64,000 nt of DNA from Clostridia bacterium (GCA_017938795.1 JAGBAV010000099.1:1-64000); one strand, 5' to 3'. Positions 49,416-58,547 are shown, counted from the first letter of the stretch. The notes: generated by a model not told the origin, from the letters alone. A program made the numbers and translations.

Positions 49416-50516
49416 TCAAACCAGCGGACCGATCATCGCGAGGATCAGACCGCCCGCGATAACGGAAGCCACCTGGCCGGCGACGTTCGCGCCGGCCGCC
49501 TGCATGAGGATGAAGTTGTACGGGTCTTCGTCCCTGGCCATCTTCGCGATGACGCGGGAGGACATCGGGAAGGCGGAGATGCCGGCAGCGCCGACCATCG
49601 GGTTGACCTTCTTCTTGGAGAAGAGGTTGATGAACTTGCCAAAGAACACGCCGCCGAAGGTGTCGAACATGAAGGCGACGAGGCCGAGGCCGAGGATCAT
49701 CAGGGTCTCCGGCACGAGGAAGCTCTCCGCCTGCATGCGCACGGCGACGGTCAGGCCCAGCAGCAGGCTGACGAGGTTGGCCAGCACGTTCTGCGCAGAC
49801 TCGGACAGGGAGCGCAGCACGCCGCACTCACGCAGCAGGTTGCCGAACATCAGGAAGCCGACCAGCGCAGCGGAATCCGGCGCGACAAGGCTGGCAATGA
49901 TGGAAACGACGATCGGGAAGAGGATGCGGGTGGTCTTGCTGATCGCGCCGGCGGTGTACTCCATGCGGATCATGCGCTCCTTCTTCGTGGTGACCAGCCT
50001 GATGCAGAAGGGCTGCACGATCGGCACCAGCGCCATATAGGAATATGCCGCAACGATGATCGCCGCCGTGTAGTTGCTCTTGAGCTGCTGGGAGACGAAG
50101 ATGGAGGTCGGGCCGTCCGCCGCGCCGATGATGGCGATAGAGGCGGCGTCGCGCAGCTCGAAGCCGAGCAGGCTGGCCATGGACAGGGTGAAGAAAATAC
50201 CGAACTGCGCGGCTGCGCCGAAGAGCAGCAGCTTCGGGTCGGCCAGAACCGGGCCGAAGTCGATCATCGCGCCGATGCCGATGAACAGCAGCAGCGGGAA
50301 GAGCTCGTTGTCAACGCCGGCCTGGAACAGGATCTCCAGCGTATGGATCATACCGGAATTCGGCATGTTGCACAGAATGCAGCCAAAGCCCATCGGAAGC
50401 AGAAGGGTCGGCTCCATTTCCTTGACGATCGCCAGGTAGATCATGATACCGCCGATCGCCCACATCGCCATCATCTGCCACGTCAGATCGGCGAAGTTCC
50501 CAAAGATCTGGGTCAT
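49416..50516 (-). CDS. Na+-translocating decarboxylase beta subunit (OadB/GcdB family)
   Basis: A 366-aa polytopic membrane protein MTQIFGNFADLTWQMMAMWA. Family landmarks are ELFPLLLFIGIGAMIDFGPVLADPK, ASIAIIGAADGPTSIFVSQ with the conserved Asp used in Na+ transport, and the C-terminal GAAGISAFPMSSRVIAKM. It couples decarboxylation of a carboxybiotin intermediate to Na+ export. Only a 46-aa partner lies nearby; the carboxyltransferase alpha subunit and biotin carrier are elsewhere. The start at 50516 follows GGAGGAC. Confidence 0.93.
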   Translation of the reverse strand: MTQIFGNFADLTWQMMAMWAIGGIMIYLAIVKEMEPTLLLPMGFGCILCNMPNSGMIHTLEILFQAGVDNELFPLLLFIGIGAMIDFGPVLADPKLLLFGAAAQFGIFFTLSMASLLGFELRDAASIAIIGAADGPTSIFVSQQLKSNYTAAIIVAAYSYMALVPIVQPFCIRLVTTKKERMIRMEYTAGAISKTTRILFPIVVSIIASLVAPDSAALVGFLMFGNLLRECGVLRSLSESAQNVLANLVSLLLGLTVAVRMQAESFLVPETLMILGLGLVAFMFDTFGGVFFGKFINLFSKKKVNPMVGAAGISAFPMSSRVIAKMARDEDPYNFILMQAAGANVAGQVASVIAGGLILAMIGPLV

Positions 50517-50576
50517 TGTGTAGTCCTCCGTTCGTAAGATGTCCTTTTCTGGGAATACATGAACCTTCAACAATAC

Positions 50577-50605
50577 ATTATAGACAGAATTGTCCCTGCC
50601 CGCAA
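50577..50605 (-). promoter_or_regulatory. predicted promoter of the OadB operon
   Basis: On the minus strand TTGCGG (50605-50600), 17 bases, and a perfect TATAAT (50582-50577). Confidence 0.65.
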
Positions 50606-50771
50606 GGAGAAAAATGTGTTTTGAACGTATAATTTATATTGTCTTTTTCTGACCTTCCCTGTCCTCTCCGGCTGCTTTTCTTTCCTTCTCTGCGCGCCAT
50701 GCATACCCCGCGCCCCCGGCGGATATCCTTCCTCTATCAGGCGTCATGCCGGACAGCAAGGAGGGAACCCC

Positions 50772-52040
50772 ATGAATCCATTCACAGAGCGCGCCGTGCC
50801 GATCACCTCGACGTTCGAGTCCTTCGCCGCGCTGTATCCGCGCGCGTATGACCCCAAGGCCGTGGATCCGTATACAAAATGCCGCATCATTCTGATGAAC
50901 GGCACGGAGTTTGAGTCGGTGAAGTTCTCGCATCAGATGGCGCGTCACTGCGGCAATCAGGCGCTGCGCCGGGAGCTGGCGATGACAAGGCGCACCGAGC
51001 AGCAGCAGCAAAAGAAGCTCTCTAACCTCAAGCCCATCGGCGAGAGCATCCTTGAGCATACGATCTCCTACGAGCAGCTCGCCGTCGACCTCACGGCGCA
51101 TCTGGCGCAGCGCGTCGCCTGCCCGCAGGTGAAGGAGGCGCTGGACTTCGCGCTTCTGGAGGACTTTGACCATCTGTACCGCTATGCGGATCTGATGGAG
51201 ACGGATACCGGCGAGCATGCCGAGCGGCTGGTCGGCCGGTATACGGAGATCATGCCCGGCCGCCCGACGATCAGCGAGCACAGATTCCCGAAGGACGGCC
51301 TCCCCGCCCCGCTTGGCAAGGATGCGCCGCTGTTTGACCTGCTGGCCGCGTCGATCATCACGGCGGCGGAGCAGCAGACGATGAACTACTATATGAATAC
51401 CACGGGCTTCTACGGCAATGACATCGGCCGCCGGCTCTATCAGGAGATCGGGATGATCGAGGAGCAGCACGTCTCCCAATACGAGGCGCTGCAGAATCCC
51501 GACCTGTCGTGGCTGGAGTGCATGCTGATGCATGAGTACACGGAGTGCTACCTCTACTGGTCCTGCGAGCAGACGGAGACGGATCCGTATATCCGCCGGA
51601 TCTGGGCGCAGCATCTGGAGCAGGAGGTTGCGCATCTGCACAAGGCGGCGCAGCTGCTGGAGCAGTACGAGGGCAAGCACTGGCAGCAGGTGATCCCGGA
51701 GCCGGAGTTCCCCGCGCCGCTGCGGCTGGAGTCGAATATCCCCTATGTCCGCGCCATGCTGACGACGGCGCAGCGGACGTATAAGGACATGCGCACAACG
51801 CCCGTGCAGGGTCTCGAGGCAGCGGATCCGTTCTTCGCCTATCAGGCCATTGTGCACGGGGATCAGCTGTGCGCCGCCAGCCATGAGGTCATCATGCGCA
51901 CGATTGCCGCCTCCGGCAAGGATTATCGCTACGAGACCGCGCCGCATCCCGTGCGCGAGCTGCAGTGCCGCACGCAGGACAACACGCAGATCGGCCGCGA
52001 TCCTTCGATCCCCGGCTATACGCAGGCGCAGCACCAGTAA
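50772..52040 (+). CDS. ferritin-like helical protein (422 aa)
   Basis: Starts MNPFTERAVPITSTFESFAA after an AGGAGGGAA. The body is all-helical with repeated E-x-x-H-type metal-ligand patterns, for example LLEDFDHLYRYADLME, QEIGMIEEQHVSQYEAL, LMHEYTECYLYWSCEQTE and HLEQEVAHLHKAAQLLEQ. These suit a ferritin-like four-helix di-iron fold in duplicate. No signal peptide is present. It stands alone, and the function is unknown; metal storage or oxidative protection is only a guess from the fold. Confidence 0.6.
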   Translation: MNPFTERAVPITSTFESFAALYPRAYDPKAVDPYTKCRIILMNGTEFESVKFSHQMARHCGNQALRRELAMTRRTEQQQQKKLSNLKPIGESILEHTISYEQLAVDLTAHLAQRVACPQVKEALDFALLEDFDHLYRYADLMETDTGEHAERLVGRYTEIMPGRPTISEHRFPKDGLPAPLGKDAPLFDLLAASIITAAEQQTMNYYMNTTGFYGNDIGRRLYQEIGMIEEQHVSQYEALQNPDLSWLECMLMHEYTECYLYWSCEQTETDPYIRRIWAQHLEQEVAHLHKAAQLLEQYEGKHWQQVIPEPEFPAPLRLESNIPYVRAMLTTAQRTYKDMRTTPVQGLEAADPFFAYQAIVHGDQLCAASHEVIMRTIAASGKDYRYETAPHPVRELQCRTQDNTQIGRDPSIPGYTQAQHQ

Positions 52041-52441
52041 GCCAGCTCTATCCGGAATATGCTCTGCAATGAGCCTGCTTGGCAGGGGCTTATGCGCCTT
52101 GCTTCCGCCTTCGGCGGACGGCGCGGCTTCGCCATCTGCTCGCCCCACCGCCCCTTCTCTTCCCCGAAAAAAGAAAGGATAGCGATAACATGATTCTGCA
52201 TGGTGGCTTGCGCATCCTAAGCCTCCCTCGTTGAAGACACCGGAGCCTGCCGCCTGTGGCGCGACGATGCAGGCTCCCCGGACAGCTGCACGGCGCAGCC
52301 GTGACGGAAGGAGTCCCCCGCCGGGGGCAGCGGCTCATACCGCGGAGCCTGCTATCATAACAGGGAGGAGCCGAGCCCATGCCAAAGCGTCCCCGCCGTT
52401 TCCGGCGGGGACGCTCTTTATCTGTATGCTTTTTTCTCCGC
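52041..52441. other. 400-bp convergent intergenic region with GC-rich hairpins
   Basis: No gene is evident on either strand. It carries TCCGCC-TTCG-GGCGGA-type stems, several GAGCCTGC motifs in both orientations, and a 13-bp perfect hairpin (AGCGTCCCCGCCG 52386-52398, CGGCGGGGACGCT 52403-52415) followed by CTTTA that serves as terminator. I could not match it to a known riboswitch. Confidence 0.5.
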
Positions 52442-53350
52442 TCACAGCATGATCAGCAGCAGCGACACGATGACCGTGATGCTGATGACCATCGCAATGG
52501 AGTTGATGGCGGAGGAGAGGCCCGCGTCGCTCTTCATCTCGCGGGTGAAGGCCGGCACGGCAGAGCCGATGGGCGCGAAGGCAAGGATCACCAGCGCCTG
52601 ACGGATCTCCAGCGCGAAAGGCGTGAGGAAATAGAAACAGAGAGCGAAGACCGTCGCCAGCGCATAGCGGATGCCGATGATGCGGGCGATATGCCCCAGC
52701 TGGGATCGGTTCGCCTCCAGCCGGAAGCCCACGCCGATCATCAGCATCGCGACGAAGGCGTTCGCCCCGCTGCCGACCTCCGCGACCGAGCGCACGAATG
52801 CCGGCACCGGCAGGCTCAGCAGATTCATGCTCAGCATCAGGATATAGGTGACGAACGGCACGGACGTGCCCAGCGCGCGGGCAAGCCTGCGCAGGGAGAA
52901 GCCGCTGCCGTCCTTGACCATGCTTGCGAGGCTGTACGCGCCGCCGAGGCAGATCACGGCGTTGCCCGTGTCAAAGATGCTCACCGCAACCACGCCCATC
53001 GCGCCGAGGAAGCTCTGCGCAAAGGGGATGACGAAGGTGCCGATGTTGTATCCGGCGAGATTGAGCATGTCAAAGGCGCGGATCTCGCGGTCATTTCCCC
53101 TGTTCATCATGAATCCGATGGCGATATAGACCGCGCCGCAGGCGAGCGCCATCAGCGGCAGGCTCAGCAGCGCCATGTCAATCTCCTTACCGGCGAAGCT
53201 GGTGATGATCGCGCAGGGGAGCGTAATGCGGATGCTGATCTTGGCGAGGGTGTCAAAGTCCTCCGCCTTGAAGAATCCGGCCTTCCTGAGCAGGTAGCCC
53301 AGCGCGATGATCGCGATGAAGCTGCCCGCCCGCATCAGTATACTCAGCAT
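52442..53350 (-). CDS. AEC family transporter (auxin efflux carrier-like)
   Basis: A 302-aa membrane protein with about ten hydrophobic segments, MLSILMRAGSFIAIIALGYL at the start, followed by LLRKAGFFKAEDFDTLAKISIR, NIGTFVIPFAQSFLG and a C-terminal FAPIGSAVPAFTREM, which are typical of AEC carriers. Substrates in this family include organic acids; none can be assigned here. It is 15 bases downstream of the DUF362 gene, and a second AEC gene stands on the other side. Confidence 0.9.
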   Translation of the reverse strand: MLSILMRAGSFIAIIALGYLLRKAGFFKAEDFDTLAKISIRITLPCAIITSFAGKEIDMALLSLPLMALACGAVYIAIGFMMNRGNDREIRAFDMLNLAGYNIGTFVIPFAQSFLGAMGVVAVSIFDTGNAVICLGGAYSLASMVKDGSGFSLRRLARALGTSVPFVTYILMLSMNLLSLPVPAFVRSVAEVGSGANAFVAMLMIGVGFRLEANRSQLGHIARIIGIRYALATVFALCFYFLTPFALEIRQALVILAFAPIGSAVPAFTREMKSDAGLSSAINSIAMVISITVIVSLLLIML

Positions 53351-53365
53351 GACCTGTCCCTCCGG

Positions 53366-54496
53366 TTACATGCGGATCAGCTCGTACTCGCGGCTGCCCA
53401 GACCGATCTTCTCCGCGTGGTCAAGGCACGCGCGCCACTCGGATTCAGGCGTGGAGTTCTTGAACGGGTCGCCCCAGTCCGCGAAGCCCGGCCTGCGCAG
53501 GTTGTCCCACAGCTGAGAATTGGGCATCGGGCTCGCCGCGAGGCACGCGTCCACGCAGGCCTGATCCAGCGCCAGCGGATCGAAGGATGCGAACATGCCG
53601 ATGTTGGGCAGGATGGGCGCGTCGTTCTCGCTGTGGCAGTCGCAGTTGGGCGATACATCGACGATCAGGGAGATGTGGAACTGCGGGCGGCCGTCGACGA
53701 CAGCCTTCGTGTATTCCGCCATGCGGCAGCAGAGCATCTCGTTCGCGTTGTCCTCGCCGAAGGAGATCGCGTCAAAATTGCACGCGCCCACGCAGCGGCC
53801 GCAGCCGACGCAGTGATCAAGATCCACGCGCATCTTGCGGCTCTCCTCATCAAAGACGAGGCCGTCGTTCGCGCATTCGCGCATGCAGCGCCTGCAGCCT
53901 CGGCAGGCTTCCTCGTCGATGCGCGCCTTGCCGTGGGAGTGCTGATCCTTCTTGCCGGCGCGGGAGCCGCAGCCCATGCCGATGTTCTTGATCGTGCCGC
54001 TGAAGCCCGTGGACTCGTGGCCCTTGAAGTGCGTCAGGCTGATGAACACGTCCGCATCCATCACCGCGCGGCCGATGCGCGCCTCCTTCACGAATTCGCC
54101 GCCCACGACCGGCACAGCCACATCGTCCGTGCCCTTGAGGCCGTCGCCGATGAGGATCGGGCAGCCGACGGTCAGCGGGGTAAAGCCGTTCTGCCAGGCG
54201 CACTCCAGGTGCTCCAGCGCGTTCTTGCGGCTGCCGGGGTAGAGCGTGTTGCAGTCGGTCAGGTAGGGCTTGCCGCCGAGCGCGCGCACCACGTCCACGA
54301 CCGCGCGGGCGTAGTTCGGGCGCAGGTAGCTGATGTTGCCCAACTCGCCGAAGTGCATCTTGATCGCGACAAACTTGCCCTCCATGTCAAGATCGGCAAT
54401 GCCCGCCTTCTGAATCAGCTTCTTGAGCTTGGTGGGCAGCCCGTCGCCGCCGGCCGGGGTTCTGAAGTCTGTAAAGTACACCTTTGCCTTTTCCAT
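53366..54496 (-). CDS. DUF362 protein with 2[4Fe-4S] ferredoxin domain
   Basis: A 376-aa protein MEKAKVYFTDFRTPAGGDGL. The N-terminal DUF362 domain has KMHFGELGNISYLRPNYARA and LTHFKGHESTGFSGTIKNIG. Around residue 190-245 is a ferredoxin with CRGCRRCMRECAND and CVGCGRCVGACNFD. The C-terminal DUF362 part follows, with SPNCDCHSENDAPILPNIGM. It is predicted to be a cytoplasmic electron-transfer or Fe-S enzyme. The start at 54496 follows GGAGGAAGG. It lies between two AEC carriers, suggesting a joint metabolic unit. Confidence 0.9.
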   Translation of the reverse strand: MEKAKVYFTDFRTPAGGDGLPTKLKKLIQKAGIADLDMEGKFVAIKMHFGELGNISYLRPNYARAVVDVVRALGGKPYLTDCNTLYPGSRKNALEHLECAWQNGFTPLTVGCPILIGDGLKGTDDVAVPVVGGEFVKEARIGRAVMDADVFISLTHFKGHESTGFSGTIKNIGMGCGSRAGKKDQHSHGKARIDEEACRGCRRCMRECANDGLVFDEESRKMRVDLDHCVGCGRCVGACNFDAISFGEDNANEMLCCRMAEYTKAVVDGRPQFHISLIVDVSPNCDCHSENDAPILPNIGMFASFDPLALDQACVDACLAASPMPNSQLWDNLRRPGFADWGDPFKNSTPESEWRACLDHAEKIGLGSREYELIRM

Positions 54497-54540
54497 AATT
54501 ACCTTCCTCCTCGGTTGATCATTGCATATCATGAGCCGCA

Positions 54541-55455
54541 TCACACGGCCAGCATCGTGGACAGCGTCAGCATCGCAGCGAGGCTGACGGCGATGGAGAG
54601 CGAATTGGTAAAGCCGGCAAGCGCGACGTCGCCGCCGCAGCGCTCCGTGTAGATCGGCGAGAGGCTGGAGAGCGGGGCGAAGCACACCACCGCCAGCACC
54701 GCGCGCACCGGCTGCGCAAAGGGCGCAAGGAACCAGATCCCCGCCGCGAACAGCGCCGCCAGCGCATAGCGCAGGCCCAGCAGCCGCGCCGCCTCGCCGA
54801 GCATCGCGCGCCCGCCGGACGGCTCGAAGGCAAGGCCGATGATCAGCATCGCGAGGAAGGCGTTCGCCTGCCCCGCCGGCTGCGTCATTGTGAAGACGGC
54901 CTTGGGCAGCGTGATCCCCAGCGCGCTGACCGCCAGCATCGCCATGTACACGTCAAACGGCACAGAGCGCAGGAACTTGAGCAGGATCTCCTTCGCGCTC
55001 TCGCGCCTGCCGCCCGTCCCCAGCAGCGTGCTGGTCATCGCATAGGCGCCGCCGGTCATGACCACCGCATTGCCGATGTCAAACAGGCACGCCGTCACCA
55101 CGCCCGCGCTGCCGAAGAAGACCGAGATCAGCGGCACGGAGAAGCAGCCGATGTTGTACCCGCCGATGTTGAGCATCCGGTAGACGCGAAGGCGCGTCTC
55201 CTTCCCCCGCGTCATCGCGTACACCAGCAGGATCGGCAGCCCCGCGCACAGCAGGCCAAGACCCGCGATCAGAAAGAGACCCGCCCCTGCGTCAAGCCCG
55301 TCAAAGGCCTGCATGATCGCGCAGGGCAGCGTGATATTGAGCATGATCCTCGAGAGCGTCTGCCTCTCCCGGTCGCGCAGGAATCCGATTCTCTTGAGCA
55401 GATAGCCCATCACGATCACCGCAACGTAGCTCATCGGCTTCATCATATAGCTCAT
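54541..55455 (-). CDS. AEC family transporter, second copy
   Basis: A 304-aa membrane protein MSYMMKPMSYVAVIVMGYLL, then KRIGFLRDRERQTLSRIMLN, GGYNIGCFSVPLISVFFGSAG and FAPLSSLSPIYTERCG, the same family layout as 52442-53350. The two share a clear common pattern but are well diverged, so they are old paralogues. It is first in the three-gene unit AEC-DUF362-AEC. The start at 55455 follows GAGGGGG. Confidence 0.9.
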   Translation of the reverse strand: MSYMMKPMSYVAVIVMGYLLKRIGFLRDRERQTLSRIMLNITLPCAIMQAFDGLDAGAGLFLIAGLGLLCAGLPILLVYAMTRGKETRLRVYRMLNIGGYNIGCFSVPLISVFFGSAGVVTACLFDIGNAVVMTGGAYAMTSTLLGTGGRRESAKEILLKFLRSVPFDVYMAMLAVSALGITLPKAVFTMTQPAGQANAFLAMLIIGLAFEPSGGRAMLGEAARLLGLRYALAALFAAGIWFLAPFAQPVRAVLAVVCFAPLSSLSPIYTERCGGDVALAGFTNSLSIAVSLAAMLTLSTMLAV

Positions 55456-55547
55456 CGTTCTTCCCCCTCAGGCGCGCGCGTTCTCCTGTCTTTCATTCCC
55501 TCCGGCGCACCGGTTTTCCTTCATCTTTTGCCAAATCCGCAAAAAGA

Positions 55548-55564
55548 AAGAGCCGTCAGGCTCT
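55548..55564 (-). terminator. probable terminator downstream of hup
   Basis: AGAGCC-GTCA-GGCTCT stem followed on the minus strand by a TTTCTTTTT run, about 100 bases past the HU stop. Confidence 0.55.
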
Positions 55565-55670
55565 GCCGGAAGCGCCAAGCGATCATGCATCAGCACCCGG
55601 AATCCCCTCCGGCGCAGCGCGTATGATCACGATGGTGTTCCCGGCCTCTCCTGACAGCTCCTCAATCAGC

Positions 55671-55946
55671 TCAGCCCTCGACGGCTTCCTTGAGCGCCTT
55701 GCCCGGCTTGAACATCGGGGAACGGCGCGCGCCGATCTGGATCTCCTCGCCGGTCTTCGGGTTGCGGGCCTTGCGGGCCGGGCGCTCCTTGACCTCAAAC
55801 GCGCCGAAGCCGACGATCTGAACCTTCTCGCCGTTCTTCAGGCTCTCAGCAATGATGTCGCTCATGGCGCACAGCGCAGCCTCCGCGTCCTTACGGGTGA
55901 GGCCGGCCTTCGCGGCGATCGCCGCGCTCAGTTCATTCTTATTCAT
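55671..55946 (-). CDS. hup: HU family DNA-binding protein
   Basis: A 91-aa HU, MNKNELSAAIAAKAGLTRKD, with VQIVGFGAFEVKERPARKAR and NPKTGEEIQIGARRSPMFKP, the full family signature including the DNA-binding arm. Nucleoid-associated, non-specific DNA bending. The start at 55946 follows GGAGG. It is downstream of mazG and has its own promoter (56034-56062). Confidence 0.97.
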   Translation of the reverse strand: MNKNELSAAIAAKAGLTRKDAEAALCAMSDIIAESLKNGEKVQIVGFGAFEVKERPARKARNPKTGEEIQIGARRSPMFKPGKALKEAVEG

Positions 55947-56033
55947 GGTGTATGATCCTCCCTTTATGAATGCCGCTCCAGAGGGCTCGGCTTTCCGTTC
56001 TTTGTGGTATGCCCCAAAAGGCAACTGGAACAT

Positions 56034-56062
56034 ATTCTACATGGATTCCCCCGTTCTGGCAA
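56034..56062 (-). promoter_or_regulatory. predicted hup promoter
   Basis: On the minus strand TTGCCA (56062-56057), 17 bases, TAGAAT (56039-56034). An AT-rich hairpin at 56073-56091 upstream may end mazG transcription. Confidence 0.65.
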
Positions 56063-56100
56063 GAGGGAATATGATTTTTTCAGAAAAAATCTTTGTGGAG

Positions 56101-57468
56101 TCAAGGATTTTTGTCGTATTCCTTCTGCAGCTGCGCGATCCTGCGCGCCGTCTTTGCGCGCAGGGCGGTCTCCGCATCCAGATCCATCGCGTGCGCCAGA
56201 TACGCGCAGGCCTCCAGCAGCTCGCCCAGCTGCGCCTCGCCCGCGCCCGCGCCGGTCATCGCCTGCGCCGCGCGCTGCAGGCAGGCGAGCGCATCCTCCC
56301 GGCTGACGGGCGTGCCCTGCGCCTGCATCTGCCTGCGCACGACCTTCTGCGCGCGCATGAGCCCGGGCAGCGAGGGCGCGACGTCCATCACGCGCTCCAG
56401 CGCCGTCTGCTCGCCTCGCTCCTTCTTCTTCGCGTTCTCCCATACGGCGGTGACGGCCTGCGCGTCCTTTGCCTTCGCCCGGCCAAAGACGTGCTCGTGC
56501 CTTGTGATCATCTTGTGCGCCGCCATGCTGGTGACGTCCCTGTCGGTAAAGTCCCTGTGCTCCGCGCCGATCGCCGCGTTCAGCACGACCTGCAGCAGCA
56601 CGTCGCCCAGCTCATCCGCGATCTTCATCGGCTCGTCGCCGTCCATGACCTCCGCCGCCTCGCAGGCCTCCTCGATCATGTACTGGCGCAGGGTGTGGTG
56701 GGTCTGCGCCCTGTCCCACGGGCAGCCGCCCGGCCCGCGCAGCCTGCCGACCACCTGCACAAAATCCTCGTACGTCGCGCGGCTGCGCTCGTAGACGCTC
56801 ACCGCCGGCACCAGTACAGCCGTCCTGTGGTCATAGTGCGGCTGCCTGTCCAGCTCGCACAGCAGAATCGGGCGCGCCGCACAGCCATCCGAAACATTCT
56901 CCACGAAGTAGACCGTCATCTCGTCCTCAAACAGATCCGACAGCCAGAGCTTGACGTCTGAGGCGATATATTTCGTGTCGATCTCCGTGATCACCTGCGG
57001 GCAGTCCGCCTGCACGCGGATCTCCTCCGTGGACAGCGCGGTGATCGTGCGCAGGTTCTCCGTGTTCACGCCGTAGGGGATCGCCGCGCACGCCGCCGCC
57101 TGCGCAGCCGTCACGCCGCCGACCACGCGCAGGGCGATTTCCTCCCCCGCGCATGCCGCCAGCGCGCGCACCGTGGCGTCGCTGCCCGGGTCGCTGACGG
57201 CATAGCATACCTCGCCGCACGCCCTTGCCCGGGCGGTCAGCCTCCTGGCCGCCATGACGCACAATTCGTCAAAATCCTCGCACTCCTCGTAGAGCGCATC
57301 CAGCGTCTCGTAGGCAACGCCCTGCTCCTTAAGCAGCGCCGCCGCGCCGTGCCGCGCCGTGCGCAGGATCAGCGTCTTCGCCGCGCGCATCGCCTGCAGC
57401 GCACCCATGGTGAGCATATCGCCCGTATCCGGCCCCAGCGCCGCTATCGTTATGATGTGCTGGTTCAT
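56101..57468 (-). CDS. mazG: MazG nucleotide pyrophosphohydrolase with N-terminal methylase-like domain (YabN type)
   Basis: A 455-aa fusion. Residues 1-215 form a tetrapyrrole methylase-like domain (IITIAALGPDTGDMLTMGAL and CYAVSDPGSDATVRAL). The rest is MazG, with RLRGPGGCPWDRAQTHHTLR, EEACEAAEVMDGDEP and ADELGDVLLQVVLNA, whose Glu/Asp bind Mg2+. It hydrolyses NTPs or dNTPs for nucleotide-pool cleaning. This fusion is the YabN form, next to HU in many Firmicutes. Only one MazG half appears fully canonical. The start at 57468 has AAAGGACGGG at long spacing. Confidence 0.93.
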   Translation of the reverse strand: MNQHIITIAALGPDTGDMLTMGALQAMRAAKTLILRTARHGAAALLKEQGVAYETLDALYEECEDFDELCVMAARRLTARARACGEVCYAVSDPGSDATVRALAACAGEEIALRVVGGVTAAQAAACAAIPYGVNTENLRTITALSTEEIRVQADCPQVITEIDTKYIASDVKLWLSDLFEDEMTVYFVENVSDGCAARPILLCELDRQPHYDHRTAVLVPAVSVYERSRATYEDFVQVVGRLRGPGGCPWDRAQTHHTLRQYMIEEACEAAEVMDGDEPMKIADELGDVLLQVVLNAAIGAEHRDFTDRDVTSMAAHKMITRHEHVFGRAKAKDAQAVTAVWENAKKKERGEQTALERVMDVAPSLPGLMRAQKVVRRQMQAQGTPVSREDALACLQRAAQAMTGAGAGEAQLGELLEACAYLAHAMDLDAETALRAKTARRIAQLQKEYDKNP

Positions 57469-57489
57469 GCGTTTTATCCCGTCCTTTGC

Positions 57490-57516
57490 AAAAGCCCTCC
57501 CGTTACAGGAGGGCTT
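57490..57516 (-). terminator. intrinsic terminator of the glycosyltransferase gene
   Basis: A 9-bp stem (aagccctcc / ggagggctt) followed on the minus strand by TTTTG. Confidence 0.75.
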
Positions 57517-57543
57517 GATCATATATAGCGCTGTATTCGCCGC

Positions 57544-58503
57544 TTATTCCTTATTGAGCACGCTCTCGATGATGAAGCGCGGGCGGCGCTTGGTCTCGTT
57601 GTAGATCTTGCCGATATACTCGCCGACCACGCCGAGGCTCAGCAGCTGGATGCCGCCGATCAGCCAGATGGAGCCCATCAGGCTCGTCCAGCCAGCGGAG
57701 GTGTTGCCCGTCAGCTTGGCGATGAGCGCATAGAGCAGCATCAGGATGCTCACAAGGAAGACGACCACGCCCGCCGTCAGCACGAGGCGGATCGGCTTGA
57801 CGGAGAAGGAGGTGATGCCGTCCGCCGCAAAGGCGAGCATCTTCTTGAGCGGATACTTGCTCTCGCCGGCGAAGCGCTCGGCGCGCTCATAGGTCACCGT
57901 CGTCCACTTGTAGCCGATCTGCGGGACGATGCCGCGCAGGAAGAGATTAACCTCGGTGAAGGAGGCGAGGCCCTCCACAGCGCGGCGGCTCATCAGGCGG
58001 TAGTCCGCATGGTTGAACACGATGTCCACGCCCAGCGCCTTCATCACCTTGTAGAAGCCCTCGGCGGTAAAACGCTTGAAGAAGGTATCGGTATCGCGCT
58101 TGGAGCGCACGCCGTACACCACCTCATAGCCCTCGTGGTAGGCGTCCACCATCGCGTCCACGGCGTTGATGTCGTCCTGCAGGTCCGCGTCCATGGAGAC
58201 GATCATGTCGGCATGGTTCACCGCCGTAAGAAGGCCCGCCAGCAGCGCGTTCTGATGGCCGCGGTTGCGCGAGAGGTTCACACCGGAGAACATCTCCGGC
58301 CGCTCCTCATGGAGCTTCGCGATGATCGGCCACGTCTGGTCGCTGGAGCCGTCGTTGACGAACATCACGCGGCTCTTGGTGCTGATCTTGCCCGCGTCCA
58401 TCAGGGCCTTCATCTTCTCGCCGAGGCGCTTGCTCGTCTCCGGCAGGACCTCCTGCTCCTTGTAGCAGGGAACGACAATATACAGGATGTTGTTTTCTTT
58501 CAT
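57544..58503 (-). CDS. glycosyltransferase family 2, GtrB/DPM1-like, membrane-bound
   Basis: A 319-aa protein MKENNILYIVVPCYKEQEVL. The GT2 fold shows VMFVNDGSSDQTWPIIAKLH, SMDADLQDDINAVDAM with the D-x-D metal motif, and NHADYRLMSRRAVEGL. Two C-terminal transmembrane helices follow (LVLTAGVVVFLVSILMLLYA, GSIWLIGGIQLLSLGVVGEY), as in bactoprenol glucosyltransferases. It probably loads a sugar on undecaprenyl phosphate. The start at 58503 follows AAGGGAGAG. Confidence 0.92.
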   Translation of the reverse strand: MKENNILYIVVPCYKEQEVLPETSKRLGEKMKALMDAGKISTKSRVMFVNDGSSDQTWPIIAKLHEERPEMFSGVNLSRNRGHQNALLAGLLTAVNHADMIVSMDADLQDDINAVDAMVDAYHEGYEVVYGVRSKRDTDTFFKRFTAEGFYKVMKALGVDIVFNHADYRLMSRRAVEGLASFTEVNLFLRGIVPQIGYKWTTVTYERAERFAGESKYPLKKMLAFAADGITSFSVKPIRLVLTAGVVVFLVSILMLLYALIAKLTGNTSAGWTSLMGSIWLIGGIQLLSLGVVGEYIGKIYNETKRRPRFIIESVLNKE

Positions 58504-58547
58504 CGGTAGCTCTCCCTTCCTTGCCGCGCACGGCGGTCGGTCAAAGG

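Noticed and set aside
50634..52148. A 504-codon minus-strand open frame
   Set aside because: It overlaps the ferritin-like gene, is Arg/Leu/His-rich low-complexity in translation, and has no ribosome binding site.
52041..52441. A possible riboswitch in the GC-rich convergent region
   Set aside because: No cobalamin, TPP, SAM or glycine consensus elements could be recognised, and both flanking genes end here, so a cis-acting leader is unlikely.
52379..54652. A 757-codon plus-strand open frame
   Set aside because: It runs antisense over the AEC and DUF362 genes, with composition typical of a GC-rich shadow and no domains.
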